7,841 nt of DNA from positions 1 through 7,841 of the forward strand of contig PWOD01000196.1 of assembly GCA_003557545.1 (NCBI GenBank), read 5' to 3'. The stretch's first letter is position 1. Each line of letters starts with the position of its first letter. A program made the position numbers and the translations under genes. The stretch comes from a bacterium. GTDB lineage: Bacteria > T1Sed10-126. Of the stretch, positions 1 through 6,047 are shown piece after piece. Under the pieces are notes generated by a model. It was not told where the DNA came from, ran no database searches, and saw nothing but the letters and a program-made list of their open reading frames with translations.

Positions 1-984
1 ATAATCTCCCAGATTTTCCACATCAACTACAATCGTTGCAGGTTTCTCCTGCGCCACCTGCAGCAGACTGGACTCTAAATCAATCTCGATCAAAAACTCC
101 GGCAGCCACAGCACCCGCAGCTCCACGCTGTCACTCTCATTATCACTGCTGATCGTCGCCGCCCGGCCGTCATCCTCCCGCTCCACCGGATAGACAAACT
201 CAACAGTTTCACCGGTTTGCCCCGGTAAAGTCAGCTCCCGACTCTCCAGCAGCTGACCGCCCACAGAAAACTCAATCTGCTGGGTTCCTTCCAGACATCC
301 CTGGTTTTTAATCCAACCACGGACCAGCGCCGTCTCCCCCTCATCAATCGTCTCCCCACCATCCTCATAATTCACCACTTCGACTATCTCTACGGCATAA
401 TAGGGGAAGGACAGCACCCGTAGCTCACGGGTGTCATAGCTATCATCTCGACCCACCCACAGCTCCGCACCATCCTGGCCCGCCGCACACTCCGGATAAA
501 CAAACTCCACCGGTATAGTTTCCCCGGGAATCAACACAACATTCTGACTGGCCACAAAATCACCGTCAAAATAAAACTCAATCCGCTGACCATAGGCGAA
601 ACTCTCTTCATTTTGAATGGCTGCCCGCAGATTTACCGGCTGCCCTTCAACCACTTCCAGATCAGTCGCTTCATCCTCAATCTCAACTGAAAAATCCGGA
701 TCATCCAGTACCTCCAGCAGACCTGTATCCTCATAGTTGTCACTGAAGATTCGGACCAGTTTCCCATCATCTTCAGCCTCCAGCATAAAACTAAACTCCA
801 GGGTTTCACTGGCACCACCCCCCAGTGTCAGCGGCCGACTATCAATCAAAGTACCAGCCTGTTCAAACCAGATATTCTGGCTGTATTCAACCTGATTAAT
901 ATTTTCCACATCAACAATCACCGTTGCCTCAGCTCCTTCGGCCGTATTCAACATACTGGCCGACTCATCAATTTCCACCGAAAA
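1..984 (-). repeat. Tandem protein repeats (about 97-101 residues), three complete and one partial
   Basis: Repeat 1 spans 694-984 (residues 601-697), repeat 2 spans 400-693 (698-795), repeat 3 spans 97-399 (796-896), and repeat 4 starts at 96 and is cut by the edge. Each begins with [FY]-x-[VI]-EI. A [VA]-x-[VI]-x-N strand follows (DVENI, AAIQNE, GWIKNQ, DVENL), then a strand with I-x-F and L-x-S-[RQ], a GE/GA-x-x-x-[VL]-EF turn-strand, and a closing LxVL strand. This is the layout of CARDB-like or other Ig-like beta-sandwiches, which usually act as stalks or adhesion modules. At the DNA level repeats 1 and 4 share an identical 15-mer (901-915 and 13-27). Overall divergence is high, so this is an old duplication. 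Confidence 0.72.
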
Positions 985-2784
985 CTCAGCCGGTCGAATC
1001 AACGACAGACTGTTAACGACAGGAGAACTCTGTTCATCAAGACTTGTCAGATTGATTTGCAACTGAAACTCCGAATGACTCTCCAGCCAGAAGAACTCCT
1101 CACTGGTCTGACCGGTGAGTTCAAAAAACGGTAAGATTTCCTCCTCGGCAGTACCCGGACTTCCAATGACCTGCAGTTCTATCTCCTGGTCATTCAGCTG
1201 ATAATCCATCCAGGCCAGCTCCGGTCTTGATTCCACCATCGTCCGAACATCAGTCAATAGATAGCCTTCATTGGAGGGATTAGCTACAATCTCAAAATTA
1301 ACCGAATGTAACTCAGGAGTATTTTCCAACTCTTCAAAACTAAGCGTCTGCCGGGTCCAAAGATATTTACCTGTTAGATCATCACCCGCTTCAATTCCCG
1401 GTATTGACTCGCCCTCTTCAGCTTTCGCCCATTTCTCCTCGTCTGCTGGAGGATTAGTGGCTTCCGACGATACTGCTGTTTCAATAATTAATTCTGTCCC
1501 GTCCGGTACTGTGGAATCCCAAAAAATGCTGGACTCAACTACTTCAAAAAACTCATCCAACGGCTCTGGTGATGAAATTCGTTGAGCCCTATCAATTTCC
1601 AGAATTTCAAACTCAACTGCACCATGCCCGGTATTATAGCCCCCTTCATTATCCTGGTTATCACCCACATTGTAGGAACCACCTCCACCACCTTCGATAT
1701 CAGTGGCATTCTGAGTTCCCCAGCCACTATCATAATGATAGGCACTTCCTCCCCCGGAATAACCACCGCCACCTCCAGCTCCTGCCCAAGCGTTGTTCGT
1801 AGCATTTCCGTCGGCTCCTCCTCCACCACCAAAACCCCCGTTGGTAGACTCATTCCCACCTTCTCCGCCGTTAAGAAAGGCGTGTCCTCCTCCTGAACCC
1901 GAATGATCTGCATCCCCTTCAAATCCCCCGCCACCATACCCATATCCGGTGCTGGCCGTACTACCACCTTCTCCATTTGAGCCTCCACTACCTGAACTAC
2001 TACGCCCCCAGCCGTCCTGGCCGTCCGCAGAAGTTGTGCCATGCACCCGGTCATCAGTCTGATACGTTCCACCACCACCCCCGGCAATTATTAACGGTTC
2101 ATCTTGCTCAGTAACAACAAATGAACCTCCGCCGCCACTTCCTGCATAACCCTGGTCATTCCAACTTGAATGGGTTCTATAATCTCCCTCCTGTCCGACG
2201 AGTATCTGCAGCTTTTGTCCTTCTTCGAGGTCAAACTCTCCACGCATTCTCGCCCCCTGGCCCTGGGAATTTAATCGCGTCCCACCCTGGGCTCCATAGG
2301 CCGTAATTCGATAAGTGCCGCTGACCGGTACTTCCCAGAGCTGAATTCCATCCTCCACGGTAACCTCGCCATCCAGGTTGGTCGCTGAATATGCATTTTC
2401 AACATTAGCCTGAGTAGGACCAGTCCTCCCGCTTGAATTAGCATTATTAAAAAGATACTCTTCACCACTAAACTCTTCAATTAGCCCGGTATCAACCCCC
2501 AGATCATCACCAATACTTTTGGAAAAGCTCGTGAAATGATAATCCCCCCAATCTTCGGAAGAATCCTCCCCCCAGGTAAATGTTTCATAGGGTTCCCACA
2601 TGAGACTATCCCCATCTATTCTGACATACTCACTGTCACCGGAAGCGGCCCAATCATCAGCCGTCTCCCAGCTTAATTGTTCAGTTGCAGTCACTTCAAA
2701 GCCAATTCCTGAAAACAACAGCCCAATTACTACCACCGGTAATATAAAAAATTTGCACCGATTAATAAAATTCGGAAAATTCAT
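1..2784 (-). CDS. Large secreted surface protein with ALK/LTK-type glycine-rich domain and tandem Ig/CARDB-like repeats (3' end beyond window)
   Basis: I read 928 codons from ATG (2782-2784) to the left edge without a stop, so the C-terminus is missing. AGGGAGT at 2791-2797 is a good ribosome site six bases upstream. Residues 1-33 form a signal peptide: R9 and K11, a hydrophobic core at 12-28, and a VTA cleavage motif at 31-33. Residues 34-109 are acidic, Trp-rich and unrecognised. Residues 110-393 match the ALK/LTK glycine-rich domain pattern: GRTGPTQ, W-x-VP-x-SGTYRI, AYGAQGG, ILVGQ, GGGGSFV, LIIAGGGGG and further Gly clusters. Residues about 411-597 hold two beta-rich linkers. From 601 onward run tandem 97-101-residue beta-sandwich-like repeats. 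The protein is very acidic (177 D/E, 37 K/R), and the only cysteines after the signal are C765 and C830. It is probably a cell-surface or extracellular adhesive or structural protein. The anchor cannot be seen and the ligand is unknown. Domain identities are from motif recognition only. Confidence 0.92.
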   Translation of the reverse strand, partial: MNFPNFINRCKFFILPVVVIGLLFSGIGFEVTATEQLSWETADDWAASGDSEYVRIDGDSLMWEPYETFTWGEDSSEDWGDYHFTSFSKSIGDDLGVDTGLIEEFSGEEYLFNNANSSGRTGPTQANVENAYSATNLDGEVTVEDGIQLWEVPVSGTYRITAYGAQGGTRLNSQGQGARMRGEFDLEEGQKLQILVGQEGDYRTHSSWNDQGYAGSGGGGSFVVTEQDEPLIIAGGGGGTYQTDDRVHGTTSADGQDGWGRSSSGSGGSNGEGGSTASTGYGYGGGGFEGDADHSGSGGGHAFLNGGEGGNESTNGGFGGGGGADGNATNNAWAGAGGGGGYSGGGSAYHYDSGWGTQNATDIEGGGGGSYNVGDNQDNEGGYNTGHGAVEFEILEIDRAQRISSPEPLDEFFEVVESSIFWDSTVPDGTELIIETAVSSEATNPPADEEKWAKAEEGESIPGIEAGDDLTGKYLWTRQTLSFEELENTPELHSVNFEIVANPSNEGYLLTDVRTMVESRPELAWMDYQLNDQEIELQVIGSPGTAEEEILPFFELTGQTSEEFFWLESHSEFQLQINLTSLDEQSSPVVNSLSLIRPAEFSVEIDESASMLNTAEGAEATVIVDVENINQVEYSQNIWFEQAGTLIDSRPLTLGGGASETLEFSFMLEAEDDGKLVRIFSDNYEDTGLLEVLDDPDFSVEIEDEATDLEVVEGQPVNLRAAIQNEESFAYGQRIEFYFDGDFVASQNVVLIPGETIPVEFVYPECAAGQDGAELWVGRDDSYDTRELRVLSFPYYAVEIVEVVNYEDGGETIDEGETALVRGWIKNQGCLEGTQQIEFSVGGQLLESRELTLPGQTGETVEFVYPVEREDDGRAATISSDNESDSVELRVLWLPEFLIEIDLESSLLQVAQEKPATIVVDVENLGDY
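1606..2457 (-). other. ALK/LTK-like glycine-rich domain within the surface protein
   Basis: These are residues 110-393 of the large surface protein. The order of landmarks is F-x-N, GRTGPTQ, a conserved Tyr/Thr-Asn-Leu-x-Gly stretch, GIQ-x-W-x-VP, SGTYRI, AYGAQGG, a G-x-GA element, EGQKLQILVGQ, GGGGSFV, PLIIAGGGGG, then five or more further Gly clusters spaced 15-30 residues apart and a closing GHGAVEFEI strand. This is the bacterial form of the glycine-rich domain first known from the ALK and LTK receptor tyrosine kinases. In those receptors it packs as polyglycine helices on a beta core and contributes to ligand binding. Here there is no kinase, so only the extracellular fold is shared. The Gly residues do not fall on every third position, so this is not a collagen-like repeat. 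Confidence 0.8.
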
Positions 2785-2954
2785 TTTACCACTCCCTAAC
2801 AAGGTGTCTGCCAATCAGTTTTTACTTAATTTAACAGTTGAAAACTCCTATCCCACAAAATTCAATGAAAACATACACTATAAACTCGCTTGTTGAAGCA
2901 ATTATTAAGCTATTTTTACCATTTAGAAAATAACTTTAAAAAAGCACAGATTGA

Positions 2955-2983
2955 ATTGTAACTAGTATTTTTTAACTATTCAA
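2955..2983 (-). promoter_or_regulatory. Candidate sigma-A promoter P2 of the surface protein gene
   Basis: On the minus strand TTGAAT (2978-2983) and TACAAT (2955-2960) are 17 bases apart, matching consensus at 4 of 6 and 5 of 6 positions. Transcription would begin near 2948, leaving a leader of about 164 bases. P1 and P2 may both work, or only one may. Confidence 0.42.
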
Positions 2984-3027
2984 TTTATTGCTAACGACTA
3001 TATAATAATATTTTAAAGACTAAGCAT

Positions 3028-3056
3028 AGTATACTTATAAATAAGTGAAAAATCAA
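3028..3056 (-). promoter_or_regulatory. Candidate sigma-A promoter P1 of the surface protein gene
   Basis: Read on the minus strand, TTGATT (3051-3056) and TATACT (3028-3033) are separated by exactly 17 bases. The -35 matches consensus at 4 of 6 positions and the -10 at 5 of 6. The predicted start of transcription is near 3021, which gives an untranslated leader of roughly 235 bases. A perfect inverted repeat occupies most of the spacer. Confidence 0.5.
3033..3046. promoter_or_regulatory. Inverted repeat ACTTAT-TT-ATAAGT in the P1 spacer, possible operator
   Basis: Six-base arms are perfectly complementary around a two-base centre. The element lies between the -35 and -10 boxes of P1 and overlaps the first base of the -10. 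A repressor bound there would block RNA polymerase. The region is AT-rich, so a chance palindrome is quite possible. Confidence 0.3.
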
Positions 3057-3091
3057 GTTTTTTTAAGAGTATTCTGACGCAACGGTAAGAT

Positions 3092-3121
3092 GAAAAATAA
3101 TCAAGAAATCTTTTATTGATT
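3092..3121 (-). terminator. Weak AT-rich terminator candidate after the TPR-like protein gene
   Basis: On the minus strand AATCAA pairs with TTGATT, followed inward by one mismatch and an AAA/TTT pairing around a three-base loop. The tract ATTTTTC follows directly. The stem is AT-rich and so weak. It sits about 125 bases past the stop codon and before promoter P1, which is a sensible place to end the upstream transcript. Confidence 0.35.
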
Positions 3122-3187
3122 AAACCAACTAGAAAAATTTACAGTTATTCCGACCAAACAATCAGTAATCTTGCGGTTGAAACAAAC

Positions 3188-3210
3188 AACCGGTTGACCA
3201 GTTTTTTTCT
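3188..3210. terminator. Short hairpin with T tracts on both strands, possible bidirectional terminator
   Basis: AACCGG and CCAGTT (one G-T pair) enclose a four-base loop at 3188-3203. On the plus strand a run of seven T follows (3202-3208). On the minus strand, the direction of the genes, the tail is GTTTGTTT. Because the longer T run is on the strand without genes, its role in ending the upstream gene is uncertain. Confidence 0.3.
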
Positions 3211-3245
3211 CCTAAAAAGGTGGCAAAGTTTTTTCAGCCGACGGA

Positions 3246-4439
3246 CTACTGCAAATAAACTGCAATCATTCTCACTAAATTATTCTTTACTGCCCAGCGA
3301 TTTTCTAAGGCGTCCTGTCTTTCCAAAAACCAGCCAAGAATAAAAGTGATCTGACTGTTTACAACCGGCTTATAATACTCGCTCAAATCTACCTCATTAA
3401 TTCGTGCTTTTTTCTGCAGCCGAGCAGTAACTTCGACTGTTTCTTGGTTTTTAATTAACTCCAGTACTGTGTCCCGGAGCTCTGGATTTTTATCCCGCAT
3501 TGGTAATTTTTCCATCTGGCAGGCCTTCTGAACCAGGTCGGAAGCCAACTGCTTTTCCCCTAAATAATTGTAAATCACCGCCTGATAAATCTTCGCCCAC
3601 CGGTCCAAACCTTCAATCGGAGCTGACAGCCCATCAAAATAACGTAGCGCTTTTTCCAACTCTCCCATCTGCATCGCAAAAAGCCCTTCAACGAAAGGAA
3701 ACACCTTACTATATTTCTCTCCCCCCGGAAATTTTTTTACTCGCTGCTGATAATGTTGAAAATATTCTAGTGCTTCTTCTTTATCACCCAGAGCCGCCAG
3801 AGTTTTTATCAGAGCCCCACCCATATCTTTATAGGGATAAAGATGTAAACTATCCAGCTCAAAACCCCTTAAAACTGTAACAATATCGCGTAAATCCTCT
3901 TCTTCCCAGTTTTCATACAGACTATCAAGTGCCGGACGAAGCTCCGCCTGCATCTGCTTGAACTCAGGATCATACCAGGTAACATATCTATCCGACCATG
4001 TAATACCAAAATAAATCTCAACTGGCTGACTGAAATAGCTTTTACCCTGTTTATCAATAAGTTTAACCTTCACTTCAGCCGGTAATTTTTGAGTTTTTTC
4101 AGTACGCCTTAAAACTTCTGTATCAAAAAAATCTTTGAAATCATCCGGCTCACTCACACCAATGTTTTGAACCGGCAAACTATCGAATGGCAATCGCTCA
4201 GTAATAGGTTGGTTCTGTAAAAAAACCTGAAAATATTCCAGGTCATTTTTCTCGACTTCAACATTGACTGTAAAATCCAAACTTGGATATAGACGATGTA
4301 GTTCTGGCTTGACCAGTTCAGCATTCAACTCATCAAAAGAGCCGGCGGCCAATGCATCAGTGTAATTAATCTGCCCACCGATAAAAAATAGACTTATAAT
4401 CAAACCACAATAAATCCAGTTTAAATTCCTTACCACCAA
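3246..4439 (-). CDS. Exported protein of unknown function with TPR-like helical repeats
   Basis: This is a 397-residue protein that I do not recognise. Residues 1-31 look like a Sec signal peptide: R4, a hydrophobic stretch at 8-22, and an ALA cleavage motif at 29-31 with no lipobox. Residues about 55-145 are probably beta-rich, with alternating strands such as FTVNVEVE and VKVKLIDK. Residues about 205-313 contain three TPR-like helix pairs, recognisable from LGDKEEALEYF (217-227), MGELEKALRYF (258-268) and LGEKQLASDLV (293-303). The C-terminus is Arg/Lys-containing and amphipathic. The start is TTG (4437-4439), supported by GGGGG at 4448-4452 eight bases upstream; GTG at 4434-4436 is the alternative. 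No in-frame ATG is available before an upstream stop. TPR-like exported proteins usually act in protein-protein contacts. It sits just upstream of the large surface protein on the same strand, but an intervening promoter region suggests separate transcription. Confidence 0.85.
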   Translation of the reverse strand: MVVRNLNWIYCGLIISLFFIGGQINYTDALAAGSFDELNAELVKPELHRLYPSLDFTVNVEVEKNDLEYFQVFLQNQPITERLPFDSLPVQNIGVSEPDDFKDFFDTEVLRRTEKTQKLPAEVKVKLIDKQGKSYFSQPVEIYFGITWSDRYVTWYDPEFKQMQAELRPALDSLYENWEEEDLRDIVTVLRGFELDSLHLYPYKDMGGALIKTLAALGDKEEALEYFQHYQQRVKKFPGGEKYSKVFPFVEGLFAMQMGELEKALRYFDGLSAPIEGLDRWAKIYQAVIYNYLGEKQLASDLVQKACQMEKLPMRDKNPELRDTVLELIKNQETVEVTARLQKKARINEVDLSEYYKPVVNSQITFILGWFLERQDALENRWAVKNNLVRMIAVYLQ

Positions 4440-4447
4440 GATTAAAA

Positions 4448-4452
4448 CCCCC
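4448..4452 (-). promoter_or_regulatory. Ribosome binding site that decides the TTG start of the TPR-like protein
   Basis: GGGGG on the minus strand lies eight bases before TTG at 4437-4439 and eleven before the GTG at 4434-4436. The spacing favours TTG. An AAGGA further inside the frame is not followed by a standard start codon at a useful distance. Confidence 0.5.
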
Positions 4453-4472
4453 AGAATTGTTTCGGTTTATTG

Positions 4473-4498
4473 AAAAATAACGTTGCTTTATAAAAGCA
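4473..4498 (-). other. Perfect hairpin TGCTTT-TAT-AAAGCA with trailing T tract, function uncertain
   Basis: The six-base arms at 4484-4498 are perfectly complementary around a three-base loop. On the minus strand they are followed by ACG and then TTATTTTTC. It could be a weak terminator for the mutS-glpX-folB transcript, an attenuator, or an operator, since the loop region contains TATAAA. No good -35 box stands at the right distance from that TATAAA. It lies 45 bases before the start of the TPR-like protein gene. Confidence 0.35.
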
Positions 4499-4579
4499 CA
4501 ACTGGCAGACTAAAATAAGACACCATCTTGTAATGGATTCAATAATTTTATTTAGATCATCTGGCCTGCCCCGCTCAAT

Positions 4580-4611
4580 TGCATATCATCACCCGGAATT
4601 TTATCTGTCAA
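4580..4611 (-). promoter_or_regulatory. Weak promoter candidate for the TPR-like protein gene
   Basis: A perfect consensus -35, TTGACA, is at 4606-4611 on the minus strand. Every hexamer at a spacing of 16-20 bases (TGATAT, GATATG, TATGCA) matches the -10 consensus at only about three positions. It is the best candidate I see in the 209-base gap after folB, but it is not convincing. Confidence 0.22.
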
Positions 4612-4648
4612 AAAATTTATTGCACAACCAATCACACCCGTCTGACAC

Positions 4649-5011
4649 CTAAAAATTTTCCCGAAATATCTCAATTCCGGCAGTTTTAGCGCCAGATATT
4701 GCCCGGGGTTTTTCAATTTTTAGCCGGATAGCCCGCAGCTCAAACAGTTCAAAACATCGACGGACCAGCTGCTCGGCCAGATTTTCCAGCAAAATCCAGG
4801 ATTGACCTGCAACAAACCGTCGAACCTCCTGGCTAACAGCAAAATAATCGACACTATCACCCAGCTGGTTACTGGAAGCTGCCGGTCTGGTATCGACAAA
4901 CAATTTACAGCTTATCAACAACGGTTGAGAATGAGAACGTTCCGTTTCGGTAACACCAATTTGTGCATCGACAGCCAGCTGGTCGACAAACAGATAATCT
5001 GCTTTTTCCAT
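4649..5011 (-). CDS. folB: Dihydroneopterin aldolase (7,8-dihydroneopterin aldolase)
   Basis: The enzyme converts 7,8-dihydroneopterin to 6-hydroxymethyl-7,8-dihydropterin and glycolaldehyde in cytoplasmic folate synthesis. At 120 residues it has the family's usual length and works as a homo-octamer in studied members. The recognisable elements run in order: D-x-L-x-V-x-AQIGV (10-20), ETER (22-25), a conserved SVDYFAV (53-59), LLENLAEQL (74-82) and EKPRAISGA (100-108). The key residues of the family are in place: E22, Y56, E76 and K101. The ATG at 5009-5011 is preceded by GGAAGG at 5020-5025 with eight bases between. It follows glpX by 46 bases and is probably cotranscribed with it. The usual folate partners folP and folK are not next to it here; the gene after it encodes an unrelated exported protein. 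Confidence 0.94.
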   Translation of the reverse strand: MEKADYLFVDQLAVDAQIGVTETERSHSQPLLISCKLFVDTRPAASSNQLGDSVDYFAVSQEVRRFVAGQSWILLENLAEQLVRRCFELFELRAIRLKIEKPRAISGAKTAGIEIFRENF

Positions 5012-5057
5012 TATTTAAACCTTCCATTCAATCAACTAAAATTTTTCACAACAAGAC

Positions 5058-6047
5058 TCAGCGGGAGATTAGCGGGGCGTCTGTATCGGTCCCACCAAAC
5101 TTGGCTGCTTCATCATGATAACCGACAATCAAACGCCGCGTCTTTGACGACGAACGCAGCACCATCGAATGGGTGATAATTTCACTGCCATCATACAGCA
5201 CCCCATCTAAAAAATCACCATCGGTAACACCGGTACAGGAAAAGATCAATTCATCCCCACGAGCCAGCGAGTCGATCGAATAGATCTTTTCATAATCATC
5301 ATATCCCATAGCGATCAACCGTTCATACTGGGCATCCCCGATCGGATTTAACCGGCCCTGAATGTCGCCGCCAAAACACTGCAGCGCGGCGGCACTCAAC
5401 ACCCCTTCGGCACTATTACCAATACCAACCAGCATATCAACCCCGGAATTGGGCATACAGGTGGCCAGAGCCGCCGAAACATCACCATGGTCGATCAACT
5501 TGATCCGACATCCCAGCTGGCGCAAAGTTGCGACGTAGGACTGGTTGCGGGGCCGATCCAGCAACACACAGGTCAGGGTTTTAAGTGACTTGTTTTTGGC
5601 CTTTGCAACCCGTCTGACATTTGTTTCCAGATCCTGCCTGAGATCCAGCTGCCCCCGGGCTTCAGGGCCGGCGGCCAGCTTCATCATATAAACATCAGGT
5701 GCATTCAAAAAAGATCCGACCGGAGCCATCGCCAGGACACAGAGAGCCCCAAACCCTCCCCGGGCCACTATAGTTGTTCCTTCCAGGGGATCAACCGCCA
5801 CATCAACCTCGGGTCCCTCACCGGTTCCTAACTTCTCACCAATATACAACATCGGAGCTCGATCTTTCTCACCTTCCCCGATCACCACCGTTCCCTTAAC
5901 CGGAACATATTGAAACATCTTCCGCATAGCATCAACCGCGGCCTGATCAGCCGCAGCTTCATCCCCCCATCCCATGTAACGGGATGCAGCGATTGCAGCA
6001 AGCTCTGTTAATCTTACTGTATCCAGTGCAAGATTACGCAAATTCAT
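5058..6047 (-). CDS. glpX: Fructose-1,6-bisphosphatase class II
   Basis: The enzyme hydrolyses fructose 1,6-bisphosphate to fructose 6-phosphate in gluconeogenesis, with a divalent metal; some relatives also take sedoheptulose bisphosphate. The 329 residues fit the GlpX family length. Visible motifs are ALDTVRLTELAAIAA at the N-terminus, GDEAAADQAAVDAMR with D34, VVIGEGE (54-60, E58), DVAVDPLEGTT (82-92, with D86, E89 and T91) and AEG (213-215, E214). These correspond to the metal and substrate residues known from E. coli GlpX. FSCTGVTDGDFLDGV (269-283) is the conserved late motif. The usual GGAPEG or GGTPEG stretch reads GNSAEG here. The ATG at 6045-6047 has GGAGG at 6056-6060 with eight bases between. 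It lies 91 bases after mutS and 46 before folB, with no terminator seen. The E. coli gene is in the glycerol operon, but no glycerol gene is nearby here. Confidence 0.96.
   Translation of the reverse strand: MNLRNLALDTVRLTELAAIAASRYMGWGDEAAADQAAVDAMRKMFQYVPVKGTVVIGEGEKDRAPMLYIGEKLGTGEGPEVDVAVDPLEGTTIVARGGFGALCVLAMAPVGSFLNAPDVYMMKLAAGPEARGQLDLRQDLETNVRRVAKAKNKSLKTLTCVLLDRPRNQSYVATLRQLGCRIKLIDHGDVSAALATCMPNSGVDMLVGIGNSAEGVLSAAALQCFGGDIQGRLNPIGDAQYERLIAMGYDDYEKIYSIDSLARGDELIFSCTGVTDGDFLDGVLYDGSEIITHSMVLRSSSKTRRLIVGYHDEAAKFGGTDTDAPLISR

Larger units (their letters stand above)
2785..3245. other. AT-rich intergenic region: leader and promoters of the surface protein gene
   Basis: These 461 bases lie between the stop of the upstream secreted TPR-like protein and the start of the surface protein. 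The composition is far more AT-rich than the flanking genes. I found no convincing coding frame. The 75-codon plus-strand frame starting at 3116 has no ribosome site and runs antisense into the neighbouring gene. The region holds two terminator-like hairpins near the upstream gene (3188-3203 and 3092-3121), two minus-strand promoter candidates (3028-3056 and 2955-2983) and the ribosome site of the surface protein gene. I recognised no riboswitch class in the leader. Confidence 0.75.

Noticed and set aside
633-818. 61-codon minus-strand frame rich in Trp/Arg/Met
   Set aside because: It is an out-of-phase shadow of repeats 1 and 2 of the surface protein.
1569-1896. Two overlapping plus-strand frames rich in His/Pro and Ser/Thr
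   Set aside because: They are antisense shadows of the Gly-rich coding sequence, with biased composition and no ribosome site.
1539-2087. 182-codon minus-strand frame inside the glycine-rich region
   Set aside because: It overlaps the 928-codon surface protein frame in another phase. Gly-rich DNA lacks stop codons in alternate frames, and this translation has no ribosome site or recognisable domain.
1606-2457. Collagen-like or PE_PGRS-like Gly repeat
   Set aside because: Gly is not at every third position, and the conserved SGTYRI, GAQGG, LVGQ and LIIAGGGGG landmarks fit the ALK/LTK-type domain instead.
1-2784. Possible frameshift or pseudogene in the surface protein
   Set aside because: I translated the frame codon by codon from 2784 to base 1 and found no stop. 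The count of 928 codons ends exactly on base 1, and domain order stays sensible throughout.
2785-3021. Riboswitch in the long leader
   Set aside because: No conserved core of the c-di-GMP, SAM, TPP, glycine or purine classes was recognised; only short AT-rich hairpins are present.
3116-3343. 75-codon plus-strand frame across the intergenic region
   Set aside because: It has no ribosome site, runs antisense into the 3' end of the TPR-like protein gene, and its translation shows nothing recognisable.
4484-4498. TATAAA in the hairpin as a -10 box for the TPR-like protein gene
   Set aside because: The hexamers 16-18 bases upstream match the -35 consensus at no more than about three positions, so it was kept only as a hairpin.
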